Assembly: GCF_013364195.1 (NCBI RefSeq)
Contig: NZ_CP054918.1
Span: forward strand, 5,879,001 to 5,943,000
DNA: 64,000 nucleotides
From: Streptomyces sp. NA04227
Lineage (GTDB): Bacteria > Actinomycetota > Actinomycetes > Streptomycetales > Streptomycetaceae
Direction: 5' to 3'
The notes beneath the pieces are model-generated. The model was not told the origin of the DNA. It saw nothing but the letters and a program-made list of their open reading frames with translations, and made no database searches. Made by a program: the position numbers and the translations under genes. Shown piece after piece: positions 57,188-64,000 of this stretch (position 1 is its first letter; the number at the start of each line of letters is the position of its first letter).

Positions 57188-57859
57188 TCAGAACAGCCGC
57201 AGCTTGTCGTCCTCGATGCCCCGCAGCGCGTCGTAGTCCAGGACCGTGCAGCCGATGCCGCGGTCGGTGGCCAGGACGCGGGCCTGGGGTTTGATCTCCT
57301 GGGCGGCGAACACACCGCGTACCGGGGCGAGATGGGGGTCGCGGTTGAGGAGTTCGAGATAGCGGGTGAGCTGTTCGACGCCGTCGATCTCACCGCGGCG
57401 CTTGATCTCCACGGCGACGGTGGCGCCCTCGGCGTCGCGGCACAGGATGTCCACCGGGCCGATGGCCGTGGGGTACTCGCGGCGGATCAGGGTGTAGCCC
57501 TCGCCCAGTGTCTCTATGCGGTCGGCGAGCAGTTCCTGGAGGTGGGCCTCGACTCCGTCCTTGATCAGGCCGGGGTCCACGCCGAGTTCGTGCGAGGAGT
57601 CGTGGAGGACCTCCTCCATGGTGATGATGAGCTTCTCACCGGCCTTGTTGACGACCGTCCAGACGCCCGCCTCCTCGCCGGTGCCCTCCTTGAGGGTGCA
57701 CGGCGGGGACATCCAGTTGAGCGGCTTGTAGGCCCGGTCGTCGGCATGGATGGAGACGCTTCCGTCGGCCTTGACCAGGATCAGACGGGGTGCGGACGGC
57801 AGGTGGGCGGTGAGCCGGCCCGCGTAGTCCACGGAGCAGCGGGCAATGACGAGACGCAT
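57188..57859 (-). CDS. nucS: Mismatch-specific endonuclease NucS/EndoMS
   Basis: 223 residues, normal for actinobacterial NucS, which replaces MutS/MutL in mismatch repair and cuts both strands at certain mismatches with help from the beta clamp. The N-terminal DNA-binding domain ([50 protein letters not shown]) is followed by a RecB-like nuclease with [31 protein letters not shown] (Asp, Glu-x-Lys). The C-terminal LRLF resembles a clamp-binding tail. ATG 57859 is the family start. Confidence 0.95.
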   Translation of the reverse strand: MRLVIARCSVDYAGRLTAHLPSAPRLILVKADGSVSIHADDRAYKPLNWMSPPCTLKEGTGEEAGVWTVVNKAGEKLIITMEEVLHDSSHELGVDPGLIKDGVEAHLQELLADRIETLGEGYTLIRREYPTAIGPVDILCRDAEGATVAVEIKRRGEIDGVEQLTRYLELLNRDPHLAPVRGVFAAQEIKPQARVLATDRGIGCTVLDYDALRGIEDDKLRLF

Positions 57860-58233
57860 GGTCGGCAACGCTACTCGACGCGGGGCGCTGCTCGCGATCC
57901 GGCCGTCGTCGGCGGCTGTTGGGTGCGAAGGGCCGTGAACGACCGCCGGTCGACCCCATCCCTCGCTCGCGTCCCTCCGGTGTCTCTTCTCTCCTCGTTC
58001 CTGCCCGTTCCGTGTCCATCCTTTGTCCTCCCTCTGTCCCTTCTCTGCCGTTCCTCTGTCCTTTTCCGTCAACTCCCGTTCGTCAATGGCCGGTTGTGCG
58101 CGCATTCTCCTGGTGCGGGCGTCTCGCGATGCTTACCGTGGAGACAGGACGTCGTTGCGCGAGCACACTCTGTATCCGATGTCCTGAGCCTTGTCCGTCG
58201 TCCCCCGTCCGCGGGGGCGTGAGAGGAGAACCC
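57860..58233. promoter_or_regulatory. Divergent nucS region with long polypyrimidine/polypurine tract
   Basis: Between about 57971 and 58072 the plus strand is almost only C and T with isolated G, so the nucS-side strand is G/A-rich with repeated GGACAGAGG-like units. Near the plus-strand gene, a typical leader with GAGAGGAGAA precedes 58234. No gene is seen in this stretch. Confidence 0.5.
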
Positions 58234-58626
58234 ATGTCGCTCGACGTCTCACCGGCCCTACTCGAACAGGCCGAGCGAGGCGAGGTCGACGAAGCCGCCT
58301 TCGTCGACTGCGTCCGGACCTCCCTGCCCTATGCATGGGACATGATCAGTTCCCTGGTGGCCGAGTTGAAGGTCGACGGCGGTCCCTTCGCCGACAACCA
58401 GACCCCGCCGCCCACCGAGCAGGAGCGGGGCCAGTTGCTGCGCGCGCTCGCCAGCGATGCCATACGCGGAGCCCTGCAGCGGCACTTCGGGGTGCGCCTC
58501 GCCTTCCAGAACTGTCACCGGGTGGCGGTCTTCCCGCTGGATGCCTCCGTGGACGAGCGGTTCGGCCGCTTCACCTCGGTCCGTAGCCAGATCCTCAATC
58601 AGAAGCCCGAATTCCGCGACTGCTGA
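58234..58626 (+). CDS. SCO5389-family conserved protein of unknown function
   Basis: 130 residues, soluble, acidic N-terminus (SLDVSPALLEQAERGEVDEAAFVDCVRTSLPYAWDMISSLVAEL), then HFGVRLAFQNCHRVAVFPLDASVDERFGRFTSVRSQILNQKPEFRDC. I recognise it as the Streptomyces family named after SCO5389, next to nucS, with no known activity. ATG 58234 has a strong GAGAGGAG site. A Cys is the last residue. Confidence 0.85.
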   Translation: MSLDVSPALLEQAERGEVDEAAFVDCVRTSLPYAWDMISSLVAELKVDGGPFADNQTPPPTEQERGQLLRALASDAIRGALQRHFGVRLAFQNCHRVAVFPLDASVDERFGRFTSVRSQILNQKPEFRDC

Positions 58627-58640
58627 CGACTGTGGTGACC

Positions 58641-58687
58641 GCCTGCCGCTCCGTATCCCGGGTAAGTACGTACTCGGCGCGGCAGGC
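58641..58687. terminator. Possible bidirectional terminator
   Basis: GCCTGCCGC (58641-58649) pairs with GCGGCAGGC (58679-58687). The loop contains a second palindrome AGTACGTACT. It lies between convergent genes. Confidence 0.5.
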
Positions 58688-58731
58688 ATTACAGATGCGG
58701 CGGCCACCACAGCTCCACCCCCGCCCCGGCC

Positions 58732-59757
58732 TCAGCGCAGCCGGGGCAGCACCTCGGCGCCCAGACGCCGGACGTTCTCCTCGGTCGCCGCGAGATCCCC
58801 ACTGCCCTCGACGAGGAGCGCGAACCGGTCGATCCCGGTGCGCTCGGACGTCGCGGCGAGCCGGTCCGCACAGAGCCGCGGCGTGCCCACCGGGTGCAGG
58901 GAACACAGGAGTTCGGTGTACGCGTACGGGTCCCGCATGGCGCGCGGCCGGTTGTCGACCGTGACATGTGCGGCCAGGCCCTGCCGCAGCCAGCCGGGCA
59001 TGGACTTGAGCAGGGTGCGGGTGGCCTCCGGGCCGTCGTCGGCGACCTGGGCGACCCCGGCCGAGACGTGGCCCGTGGTGGCGACGGTCTCCGCGCTGTG
59101 CCCGCTCGCCCGCGCGTGACTGCGCCACAGGGCGAGCATTTCCGCCTTTTCCTCGTCGCCCACATGCATGCCGAGCAGCATCGCGAGACCGCGTTCGGCG
59201 GCCAGTTTCACCGACTTCGGCGAGGTGCAGGCGATCACCACCTCCGGCCCCGGGGTCCCGTGCAGCGCTTCGTCCGGGCGCGGCACGACCGCGACCTCGC
59301 GGAAGGGGAACCTTTCGTCACCCGCCACCCGGGGCTCGCGCAGCCACCGGAGCAGCAGGTCGAGCGACTGCGGGAAGTGCTGCTCGTAGGCGGGCAGTCC
59401 GGTGCCGAAGACCTCCAGGTCCACCCAGGGTCCGCCGCGGCCCACGCCGAGGGTGAACCGGCCGCCCGAGGTGAGGTGGAGCAGCGCGGCCTGTTCGCCG
59501 ACGGCCACCGGGTGCGCGCTGGGCAGCACGGTCACCGCGGTGCCCACCCGCAGCCGCTCGGTGCGGCCGAGGAGCAGGGCGGCCAGAGTGACGGCGGAAG
59601 GACAGGTTCCGTACGGCACGAAGTGGTGTTCCGCGATCCAGGCGGACTCCAGGCCCGCCTCCTCGCACACCTCGGCGGTCCGCACCGCGCGGTGCAGCGC
59701 CTCGCCGTGTCCCTGGCCCGGAAACTGTGCGGCCAGTACAAAACTTCCTATACGCAT
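58732..59757 (-). CDS. Luciferase-like (LLM class) flavin-dependent oxidoreductase
   Basis: 341 residues from ATG 59757 (MRIGSFVLAAQFPGQGHGEALHRAVRTAEV). The TIM-barrel luciferase fold is shown by WIAEHHFVPYGTCPSAVTLAALLLGRTERLRVGTAVTVLPSAHPVAVGEQAALLHLTSGGRFTLGVGRGGPWVDLEVFG and a later SPKSVKLAAERGL. It should use reduced FMN, or F420 as in many actinobacterial members, and its substrate is unknown. ATG 59766, three codons earlier, is only two bases from the GAGGAGG site, so 59757 is preferred. Confidence 0.85.
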   Translation of the reverse strand: MRIGSFVLAAQFPGQGHGEALHRAVRTAEVCEEAGLESAWIAEHHFVPYGTCPSAVTLAALLLGRTERLRVGTAVTVLPSAHPVAVGEQAALLHLTSGGRFTLGVGRGGPWVDLEVFGTGLPAYEQHFPQSLDLLLRWLREPRVAGDERFPFREVAVVPRPDEALHGTPGPEVVIACTSPKSVKLAAERGLAMLLGMHVGDEEKAEMLALWRSHARASGHSAETVATTGHVSAGVAQVADDGPEATRTLLKSMPGWLRQGLAAHVTVDNRPRAMRDPYAYTELLCSLHPVGTPRLCADRLAATSERTGIDRFALLVEGSGDLAATEENVRRLGAEVLPRLR

Positions 59758-59966
59758 CGCACTCATGCCCTCCTCGGTGCCGACGCGGCCTCCCCCTCGA
59801 AGGCAACAACGTAGGACACATGACAAGGGCACGGCTTGTGCGTGATTGAAGCCGCAGGCCACCCCAACGTCGAGTGTTCTGGGGGTATTTGAGGCTTTGC
59901 GTCCAACCAGGTGTGCGAGGCGTACGCTGGGTGGAACCGCCGTTCCCGAGCACGTGAGGTGTGCCC

Positions 59967-60302
59967 GTGTCCCCCCGCCGCAACCGTGTCCCGTCCCGCA
60001 GGGGCGGCCACGCGGACGACAGCAGCGCCGAGAGTTCCGCCCGGTACGGAGGCTTCGAGTCCACCGAGACCTGGCAGGGCGAGCAGTGGTACGTACGCCA
60101 TGTCGCGGGCGCCAGCTCGGCCGGGAAGACCTACCGCTGCCCGGGGTGCGACCAGAGCATCGGCTCGGGGCAGCCGCATGTGGTGGCCTGGCCCGAGTAC
60201 GGCGGGGTCGACGAGCGCAGGCACTGGCACAAGTCCTGCTGGAACGCGAAGGACCGCCGCACCACGCGGGTGCAGCGGTCCCGTAACGCGCCCCGGTTCT
60301 GA
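59967..60302 (+). CDS. Small putative zinc-binding protein
   Basis: 111 residues. A basic, disordered N-terminus (SPRRNRVPSRRGGHADDSSAESS) precedes a compact domain with RCPGCDQSIGSGQPHVVAWPE and RRHWHKSCW, giving a CxxC-H-HxxC set that probably binds zinc. It has often been annotated as ATP/GTP-binding, but I see no P-loop. GTG 59967 is seven bases from GTGAGGT; GTG 59961 is possible. Function unknown. Confidence 0.75.
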   Translation: MSPRRNRVPSRRGGHADDSSAESSARYGGFESTETWQGEQWYVRHVAGASSAGKTYRCPGCDQSIGSGQPHVVAWPEYGGVDERRHWHKSCWNAKDRRTTRVQRSRNAPRF

Positions 60303-60344
60303 AGCGGTTTCGAACCCCGGGCCGGTGTTCTGTGGTGGTGCGGC

Positions 60345-61217
60345 TCAGACGTCGCGCTTCTCAAGGAGCGCGTACGCGCCCGCGACCGCCGCGGCGGTCA
60401 GGCCGATCAGCAGGAAGAGCTGCGGGTTTCCGGTGTCGCCGCTCTCGGCGTCGACCCGGAAGATCATCGCCAGCGAGCTGGGCGCGTTGTACTCGTTCAT
60501 CTTCTCGCCGAAGGACCGGGTGCTGTCGGCGATCATCAGGAACGCGGGCATGATCGCCGGGACCAGGACGACACCGAGCATGGCGGTGATCGCACCGGCC
60601 GAGTGCCGCAGCATCGAACCGACCGCGAGGGCCAGTACGCCGAGCAGCGAGACGTACAGCGAACCCTTGAACACCGTGCCGAGCCAGGGCTCCTCGGAGG
60701 CGTCGGCGTGCATGCCCGAGGCGGCGAGGCCCACCAGGCCGATGGAGATCACACAGGTGGTGAAGGCCACCGCGAAGAAGATGAGGAACTTCGCGGTGAG
60801 CACCCGGTAGCGCTGCGGCGAGGCGGTGAACGTCGTACGGATCATGCCGGTGCCGTACTCCGAGGAGACCACCAGAACGCCCAGCGTGATCAGGCAGATC
60901 TGGCCGAGGATCAGCCCGAAGAACGCGGGGATCGAGTACGGCACGTCCGCGTAGTCGGCGTCGTCGGTCTGCGCGGCGACGAGCAGGCCGATGCCCACCA
61001 CCAGGGCGACGAAGACGCTGATGGTCCACATCGTGGAGCGCACCGACTTGATCTTCGTCCACTCCGAGGTCAGCGCGTGCCCGAGGTGGGTGCGCACGAT
61101 CGGGATCGGCGAGGTGTAGCCGCCCTGGGCCGGCTGCTGCCAGCCCTGCTGCGCGGGCGCGGGCGGCTGCGCGTAGCTCTGCTGCGGCTGGGGAGCCGGC
61201 GGGGTCGGCGTGCTCAT
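60345..61217 (-). CDS. ABC-2 type transporter permease with Pro/Gln-rich N-terminal tail
   Basis: 290 residues. The first about 35 residues are low complexity (STPTPPAPQPQQSYAQPPAPAQQGWQQPAQGG), followed by six membrane helices (MWTISVFVALVVGIGLLVAAQ, YSIPAFFGLILGQICLITLGVLVV and so on) and a block EYGTGMIRTTFTASPQRYRVLTAKF common to ABC-2 permeases. The ATG at 61217 overlaps the stop of the ATPase gene (ATGA). It forms an exporter with the neighbouring ATPase. The cargo is unknown. Confidence 0.88.
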   Translation of the reverse strand: MSTPTPPAPQPQQSYAQPPAPAQQGWQQPAQGGYTSPIPIVRTHLGHALTSEWTKIKSVRSTMWTISVFVALVVGIGLLVAAQTDDADYADVPYSIPAFFGLILGQICLITLGVLVVSSEYGTGMIRTTFTASPQRYRVLTAKFLIFFAVAFTTCVISIGLVGLAASGMHADASEEPWLGTVFKGSLYVSLLGVLALAVGSMLRHSAGAITAMLGVVLVPAIMPAFLMIADSTRSFGEKMNEYNAPSSLAMIFRVDAESGDTGNPQLFLLIGLTAAAVAGAYALLEKRDV

Positions 61218-62413
61218 CGGGCGTCCTTGGTCGTCGGGGCGGACTGGGGAGCGGAGGCGGCCGGGGGAGCGGCCGGTGCCTGGGCGGGGGCGCCGAACGG
61301 CTGGCCGCCCGGGGCGCCGTAGCCGCCCGGCGCGCCCTGGGGCTGCTGCGGCTGCTGCGGCATCGCGAAGGGCTGGCCGCCGCCCTGCGGCGGGGGCGGC
61401 GCGTACCAGCCGGGCTGGCCCTGGCCGGGTACCGGCATCTGGTGCGGGGGCTGGGCGCCGGGGGGCAACTGCTGCTGGAGGCCCGCGCGTTGGTCGGCGG
61501 TAGAGGTGTACTCGACCGCGCCCTGGGTCATCCGCATGTACGCCTCTTCCAGGGAGGCCTGGTGCGGCGAGAGCTCCCACAGGCGGATGCCGGACTCGTG
61601 GGCCAGGTCGCTGATCTTGGGCAGCGGCAGCCCGGTCACCCGCAGGGCGCCGTCCGGCTCCGGCAGCACGTGGCCGCCCGCGCCGCCGAGCACGGAGCCG
61701 AGCTTCTCGCGCAGCTCGGGCTCGGTGTCGGGGGTGCGCACCCGGGCGAAGTCCGAGGAGTTCTGCGAGATGAACTGGCTGACACTGGTGTCGGCCAGGA
61801 GCTGGCCGCGGCCGATCACGATCAGGTGGTCGGCGGTCAGCGCCATCTCGCTCATCAGGTGCGAGGAGACGAAGACCGTACGGCCCTCGGCGGCAAGGGA
61901 CTTCATCAGGTTGCGCACCCACAGGATGCCCTCGGGGTCGAGTCCGTTGACCGGCTCGTCGAAGAGGAGCACCTGCGGGTCGCCGAGCAGGGCGGCGGCG
62001 ATGCCGAGCCGCTGGCCCATACCGAGCGAGAAGCCCTTGGAGCGCTTCCTGGCCACGTTCTGCAGACCGACCACGCCGAGCACCTCGTCCACCCGGCGGG
62101 CCGGGATGCCGGAGAGCTGGGCGAGGCAGAGCAGGTGGTTGCGCGCGTGCCGGCCGCCGTGCACCGCCTTGGCGTCGAGCAGCGCGCCGACCTGGCGGGG
62201 CGCGTTGGGCAGCTTGCGGTACGGGTGTCCGCCGATGGTGACCGATCCGGCGGACGGGGTGTCCAGGCCGAGGATCATGCGCATCGTGGTGGACTTGCCG
62301 GAACCGTTCGGCCCGAGGAATCCGGTGACGGCGCCCGGCCGCACTTGGAAGGACAGATTGTGCACGGCTGTCCGCGCGCCGTAGCGCTTGGTCAGGCCGA
62401 TCGCCTCGATCAT
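61214..62413 (-). CDS. ABC transporter ATP-binding protein with Pro/Gln/Gly-rich C-terminal tail
   Basis: 399 residues. Walker A GFLGPNGSGKSTTMRMILGL, signature FSLGMGQRLGIAAALLG, Walker B QVLLFDEPVNGLDPEG and the switch His in FVSSHLMSE are intact. After a C-terminal domain (about 220-305) comes a tail of about 90 residues, mostly P, Q, G and A. The start ATG 62413 (MIEAIGLTKRYGARTAVHNL) is the family start; the longer frame adds nothing conserved. It is first gene of the pair. A second ABC-2 permease begins near the right edge on the same strand. Confidence 0.9.
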   Translation of the reverse strand: MIEAIGLTKRYGARTAVHNLSFQVRPGAVTGFLGPNGSGKSTTMRMILGLDTPSAGSVTIGGHPYRKLPNAPRQVGALLDAKAVHGGRHARNHLLCLAQLSGIPARRVDEVLGVVGLQNVARKRSKGFSLGMGQRLGIAAALLGDPQVLLFDEPVNGLDPEGILWVRNLMKSLAAEGRTVFVSSHLMSEMALTADHLIVIGRGQLLADTSVSQFISQNSSDFARVRTPDTEPELREKLGSVLGGAGGHVLPEPDGALRVTGLPLPKISDLAHESGIRLWELSPHQASLEEAYMRMTQGAVEYTSTADQRAGLQQQLPPGAQPPHQMPVPGQGQPGWYAPPPPQGGGQPFAMPQQPQQPQGAPGGYGAPGGQPFGAPAQAPAAPPAASAPQSAPTTKDAR

Positions 62414-62584
62414 GCTCCGCACCCATTCGACAGGTTCAGGGACGTCGGAGAAGTACACGCCCCCCGTAAGGGTTAGGAGAATAACTGGAGGCTGACGGTT
62501 CCGGCCAAGGTGCTTTCGGTGACTTTTACGATGCTACGTCCCGGTTCTTGTCCGCTGTTCGCCGACTGTGCCGCATGTTGAGGC

Positions 62585-63517
62585 TCAGTCGTGACCTGGG
62601 CGCTCCCCGACCTCCGCGACAAGGCCGAGCTCGCTGTCACCGGCGGCGAAAGAGCCGTCCAACGGGGGAAGTTGGGCGTACGTGGGCGGGGGCCCGGGGT
62701 TCTCGGTGTACGCGGCGAGAGTGGGTTGCGGCACCGCCCAGCCCTCCTCGGCGAAGACACGGGTGCCCTCGGCGCGGGCATGCGGATCGCGTCCCGCCCG
62801 GGCCACCCAGTCCGCCGGTCCCGGCCCGAACAGCGTGCGCAGCCGGGCCGAGCCCGCGAGGAGTTCGGCCAGGAGTTCCGCCTGGTCACCGCCGCCCTGC
62901 CGGGGCAGCCCGGTCCTGGGGTCGGCCAGCACGCCACGGGCCCCCGCGTACATCTGGGCCCCGGCCAGCCGCTCGCCCGAGGGCAGCACCATCTCGAAGA
63001 CGCCGCCGGGCAGCAGGGCCCGCAGATAGTTCGGGAACTCGGTGCCGTCGACCACGTCGAGCTGCCGGGGCTCCAGCCAGGACGCCCACAGGGTGCCGGT
63101 CACGGCCGGATCGAGGTACGGGGCCGAGGCGACGTAGCCGATCCGGCCGATGTGCGCCGAGCAGCCGACCGCCACACCGCGCACCCGTACCGGGACCATC
63201 GGCACCAGTGCGGGCACCGCGAACCGGCCGAATTTGTAAGCGAGTTGGGCGGGCGAGGCATTGGAGCCGACCGCGATCACCGGGAACCGTTCCTCGGTCG
63301 GCGCCTGGCCGAACTCGCGCAGCACCTCATCGAGAGTGCCGGTGAAGCCGTCCACCGTCCACTGCCCGAGCCGTCCGGCCCGTACGCCGAGACCGAACAG
63401 CTCCTCCCCGGCCAGCAGCGCCGGGCCCGGCGCCGGGCGGCCCGGGTAGGACAGCGGCTCCAGCGCGGGCACGGTGTCCAGACCGAGCGCCGCGAGACTG
63501 TGCTCCCACTGCGGCAC
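62585..63517 (-). CDS. Hypothetical protein with possible gamma-glutamylcyclotransferase-like fold
   Basis: 310 residues from GTG 63517, preceded by AAGGAG at seven bases. The motif FPVIAVGSNASPAQLAYKFG resembles the YGSN loop of gamma-glutamylcyclotransferase-like proteins, and VTGTLWASWLEPRQLDVVDGTEFPNYLRALLPGG resembles the later part of that fold. The N- and C-terminal thirds are unlike it. No signal peptide or membrane helix is seen. Soluble protein of unknown function; the fold suggestion is weak. Confidence 0.6.
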   Translation of the reverse strand: MPQWEHSLAALGLDTVPALEPLSYPGRPAPGPALLAGEELFGLGVRAGRLGQWTVDGFTGTLDEVLREFGQAPTEERFPVIAVGSNASPAQLAYKFGRFAVPALVPMVPVRVRGVAVGCSAHIGRIGYVASAPYLDPAVTGTLWASWLEPRQLDVVDGTEFPNYLRALLPGGVFEMVLPSGERLAGAQMYAGARGVLADPRTGLPRQGGGDQAELLAELLAGSARLRTLFGPGPADWVARAGRDPHARAEGTRVFAEEGWAVPQPTLAAYTENPGPPPTYAQLPPLDGSFAAGDSELGLVAEVGERPGHD

Positions 63518-63569
63518 GCGTGACTCCTTCTCTTCCCGCGGTACGTGCACCCGGGCCTCCCCTCCGGGC

Positions 63570-64000
63570 TCAGGCGTCCCGCCGCTTCAGCAACACGTAC
63601 CCGCCGATCAGGGCGGCAGCCACCCACAGGCACATGATCGCCAGGCCGCCCCAGGGCCCGTACGGCTTGTCGTCGTCCAGGGGCGTGACGACCTGCATGA
63701 TGCGGCTGCCCGCCTGGTCGGGCAGGTACTGGCCGACCTTCTTGGTGGCGCTGACGTTGCCGAGGATGTTGGAGACCAGGAAGAAGAACGGCATCAGGAT
63801 GCCGAGCGAGAGCATCGGGCTGCGCAGCATCGAGGCGACGCCCATGGAGAACAGCGCGATCAGGGTCATGTAGAGGGCCGCGCCGATCACCGCGCGCAGG
63901 ACGCCCTTGTCGCCGAGCGAGGCGCTGTGGTCGCCGAGCGCCGCCTGGCCGAGGTAGAAGGTCACGAAGACGGTGATCAACGAGACCGCGAAGGCGAGCA
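63570..64000 (-). CDS. ABC-2 type transporter permease, C-terminal part (runs off right edge)
   Basis: The frame is open from the right edge to the stop at 63570-63572, giving about 142 residues of the C-terminal half. Several membrane helices are present (ITVFVTFYLGQAAL, AVIGAALYMTLIALFSMGVASML, SLGILMPFFFLVSNILGNV, LAIMCLWVAAALIGGYVLLKRRD). The closing LKRRDA resembles the LEKRDV end of the permease at 60345, suggesting a second related exporter whose ATPase lies outside the window. Confidence 0.8.
   Translation of the reverse strand, partial: LAFAVSLITVFVTFYLGQAALGDHSASLGDKGVLRAVIGAALYMTLIALFSMGVASMLRSPMLSLGILMPFFFLVSNILGNVSATKKVGQYLPDQAGSRIMQVVTPLDDDKPYGPWGGLAIMCLWVAAALIGGYVLLKRRDA

Overview
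The window is chromosomal DNA of a Streptomyces species or close relative. The evidence is very high GC with strong third-position bias, frequent GTG and TTG starts, Streptomyces-type promoters, and a gene order (response regulator, nrtL, lysA, hom, thrC, thrB, rho, LCP protein, rpmE, prfA, prmC, tsaC-like, phosphatase-like, SHMT-like, wecA-like, atpIBEFHAGDC, DUF2550, chitinase with its two-component pair, cobalamin adenosyltransferase, hydroxyacyl-CoA dehydrogenase, STAS, nucS) that I recall from the SCO5350-SCO5390 part of S. coelicolor. That comparison is from memory, not from a search.

Positions 1-7310 are an accessory, insertion-sequence-rich segment ending beside a tRNA-Arg(CCG) gene. 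It holds the 3' end of a group II intron sitting inside an IS21-family istA gene, an istB gene with a 136-bp tandem duplication over its end, an IS5-family fragment cut by the IS21 element, a decapitated polymorphic toxin (Hint plus Ntox21-like toxin domain) with its probable immunity gene, two nearly abutting and decayed IS5-family elements, and a small gene remnant. tRNA genes are common integration targets, so this is probably one end of a mobile island or an IS graveyard.

Positions 7436-17140 are core: tRNA-Arg, a stand-alone response regulator, the ArgS-like but catalytically headless NrtL, the aspartate-family genes lysA/hom/thrC/thrB, and rho with a long Arg/Asp/Gly-rich insertion. Positions 17147-21635 hold four consecutive paralogous AraC-family regulators on the minus strand, placed between rho and the LCP gene. 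Positions 22873-31660 hold translation and cell-envelope genes: LCP ligase, L31, RF1, PrmC, TsaC-like, a low-molecular-weight phosphatase homologue whose nucleophilic Cys is Ser, an SHMT-like enzyme and a WecA/TagO-type transferase. Positions 31964-39922 are the complete F1Fo ATP synthase operon, preceded by a good match to a Rex redox operator.

Positions 40053-64000 hold a DUF2550 protein whose end carries a 66-bp tandem repeat, a secreted serine protease, a GH18 chitinase with the classic chitin-responsive direct repeats, the ChiR/ChiS-like two-component pair, a cobalamin adenosyltransferase, a hydroxyacyl-CoA dehydrogenase, a STAS protein lacking the phosphorylatable serine, an 850-residue membrane-anchored STAND-like ATPase with an Arg-for-Lys P-loop and a long Ser/Thr/Pro-rich exterior tail, a TetR-controlled FAD monooxygenase/MFS exporter cassette, an alpha-galactosidase, the mismatch endonuclease NucS, a luciferase-like oxidoreductase and an ABC-2 exporter with low-complexity tails on both subunits. 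The last gene runs off the right edge.

Likely regulation read from the sequence: SigR-like promoters before rpmE and rho, a Rex-like site before atpI, chitinase direct repeats, and a near-perfect TetR palindrome. The strongest leads for something unusual are the STAND-like ATPase, the Cys-to-Ser phosphatase, the non-phosphorylatable STAS protein, the four-AraC block and the broken toxin/immunity locus.
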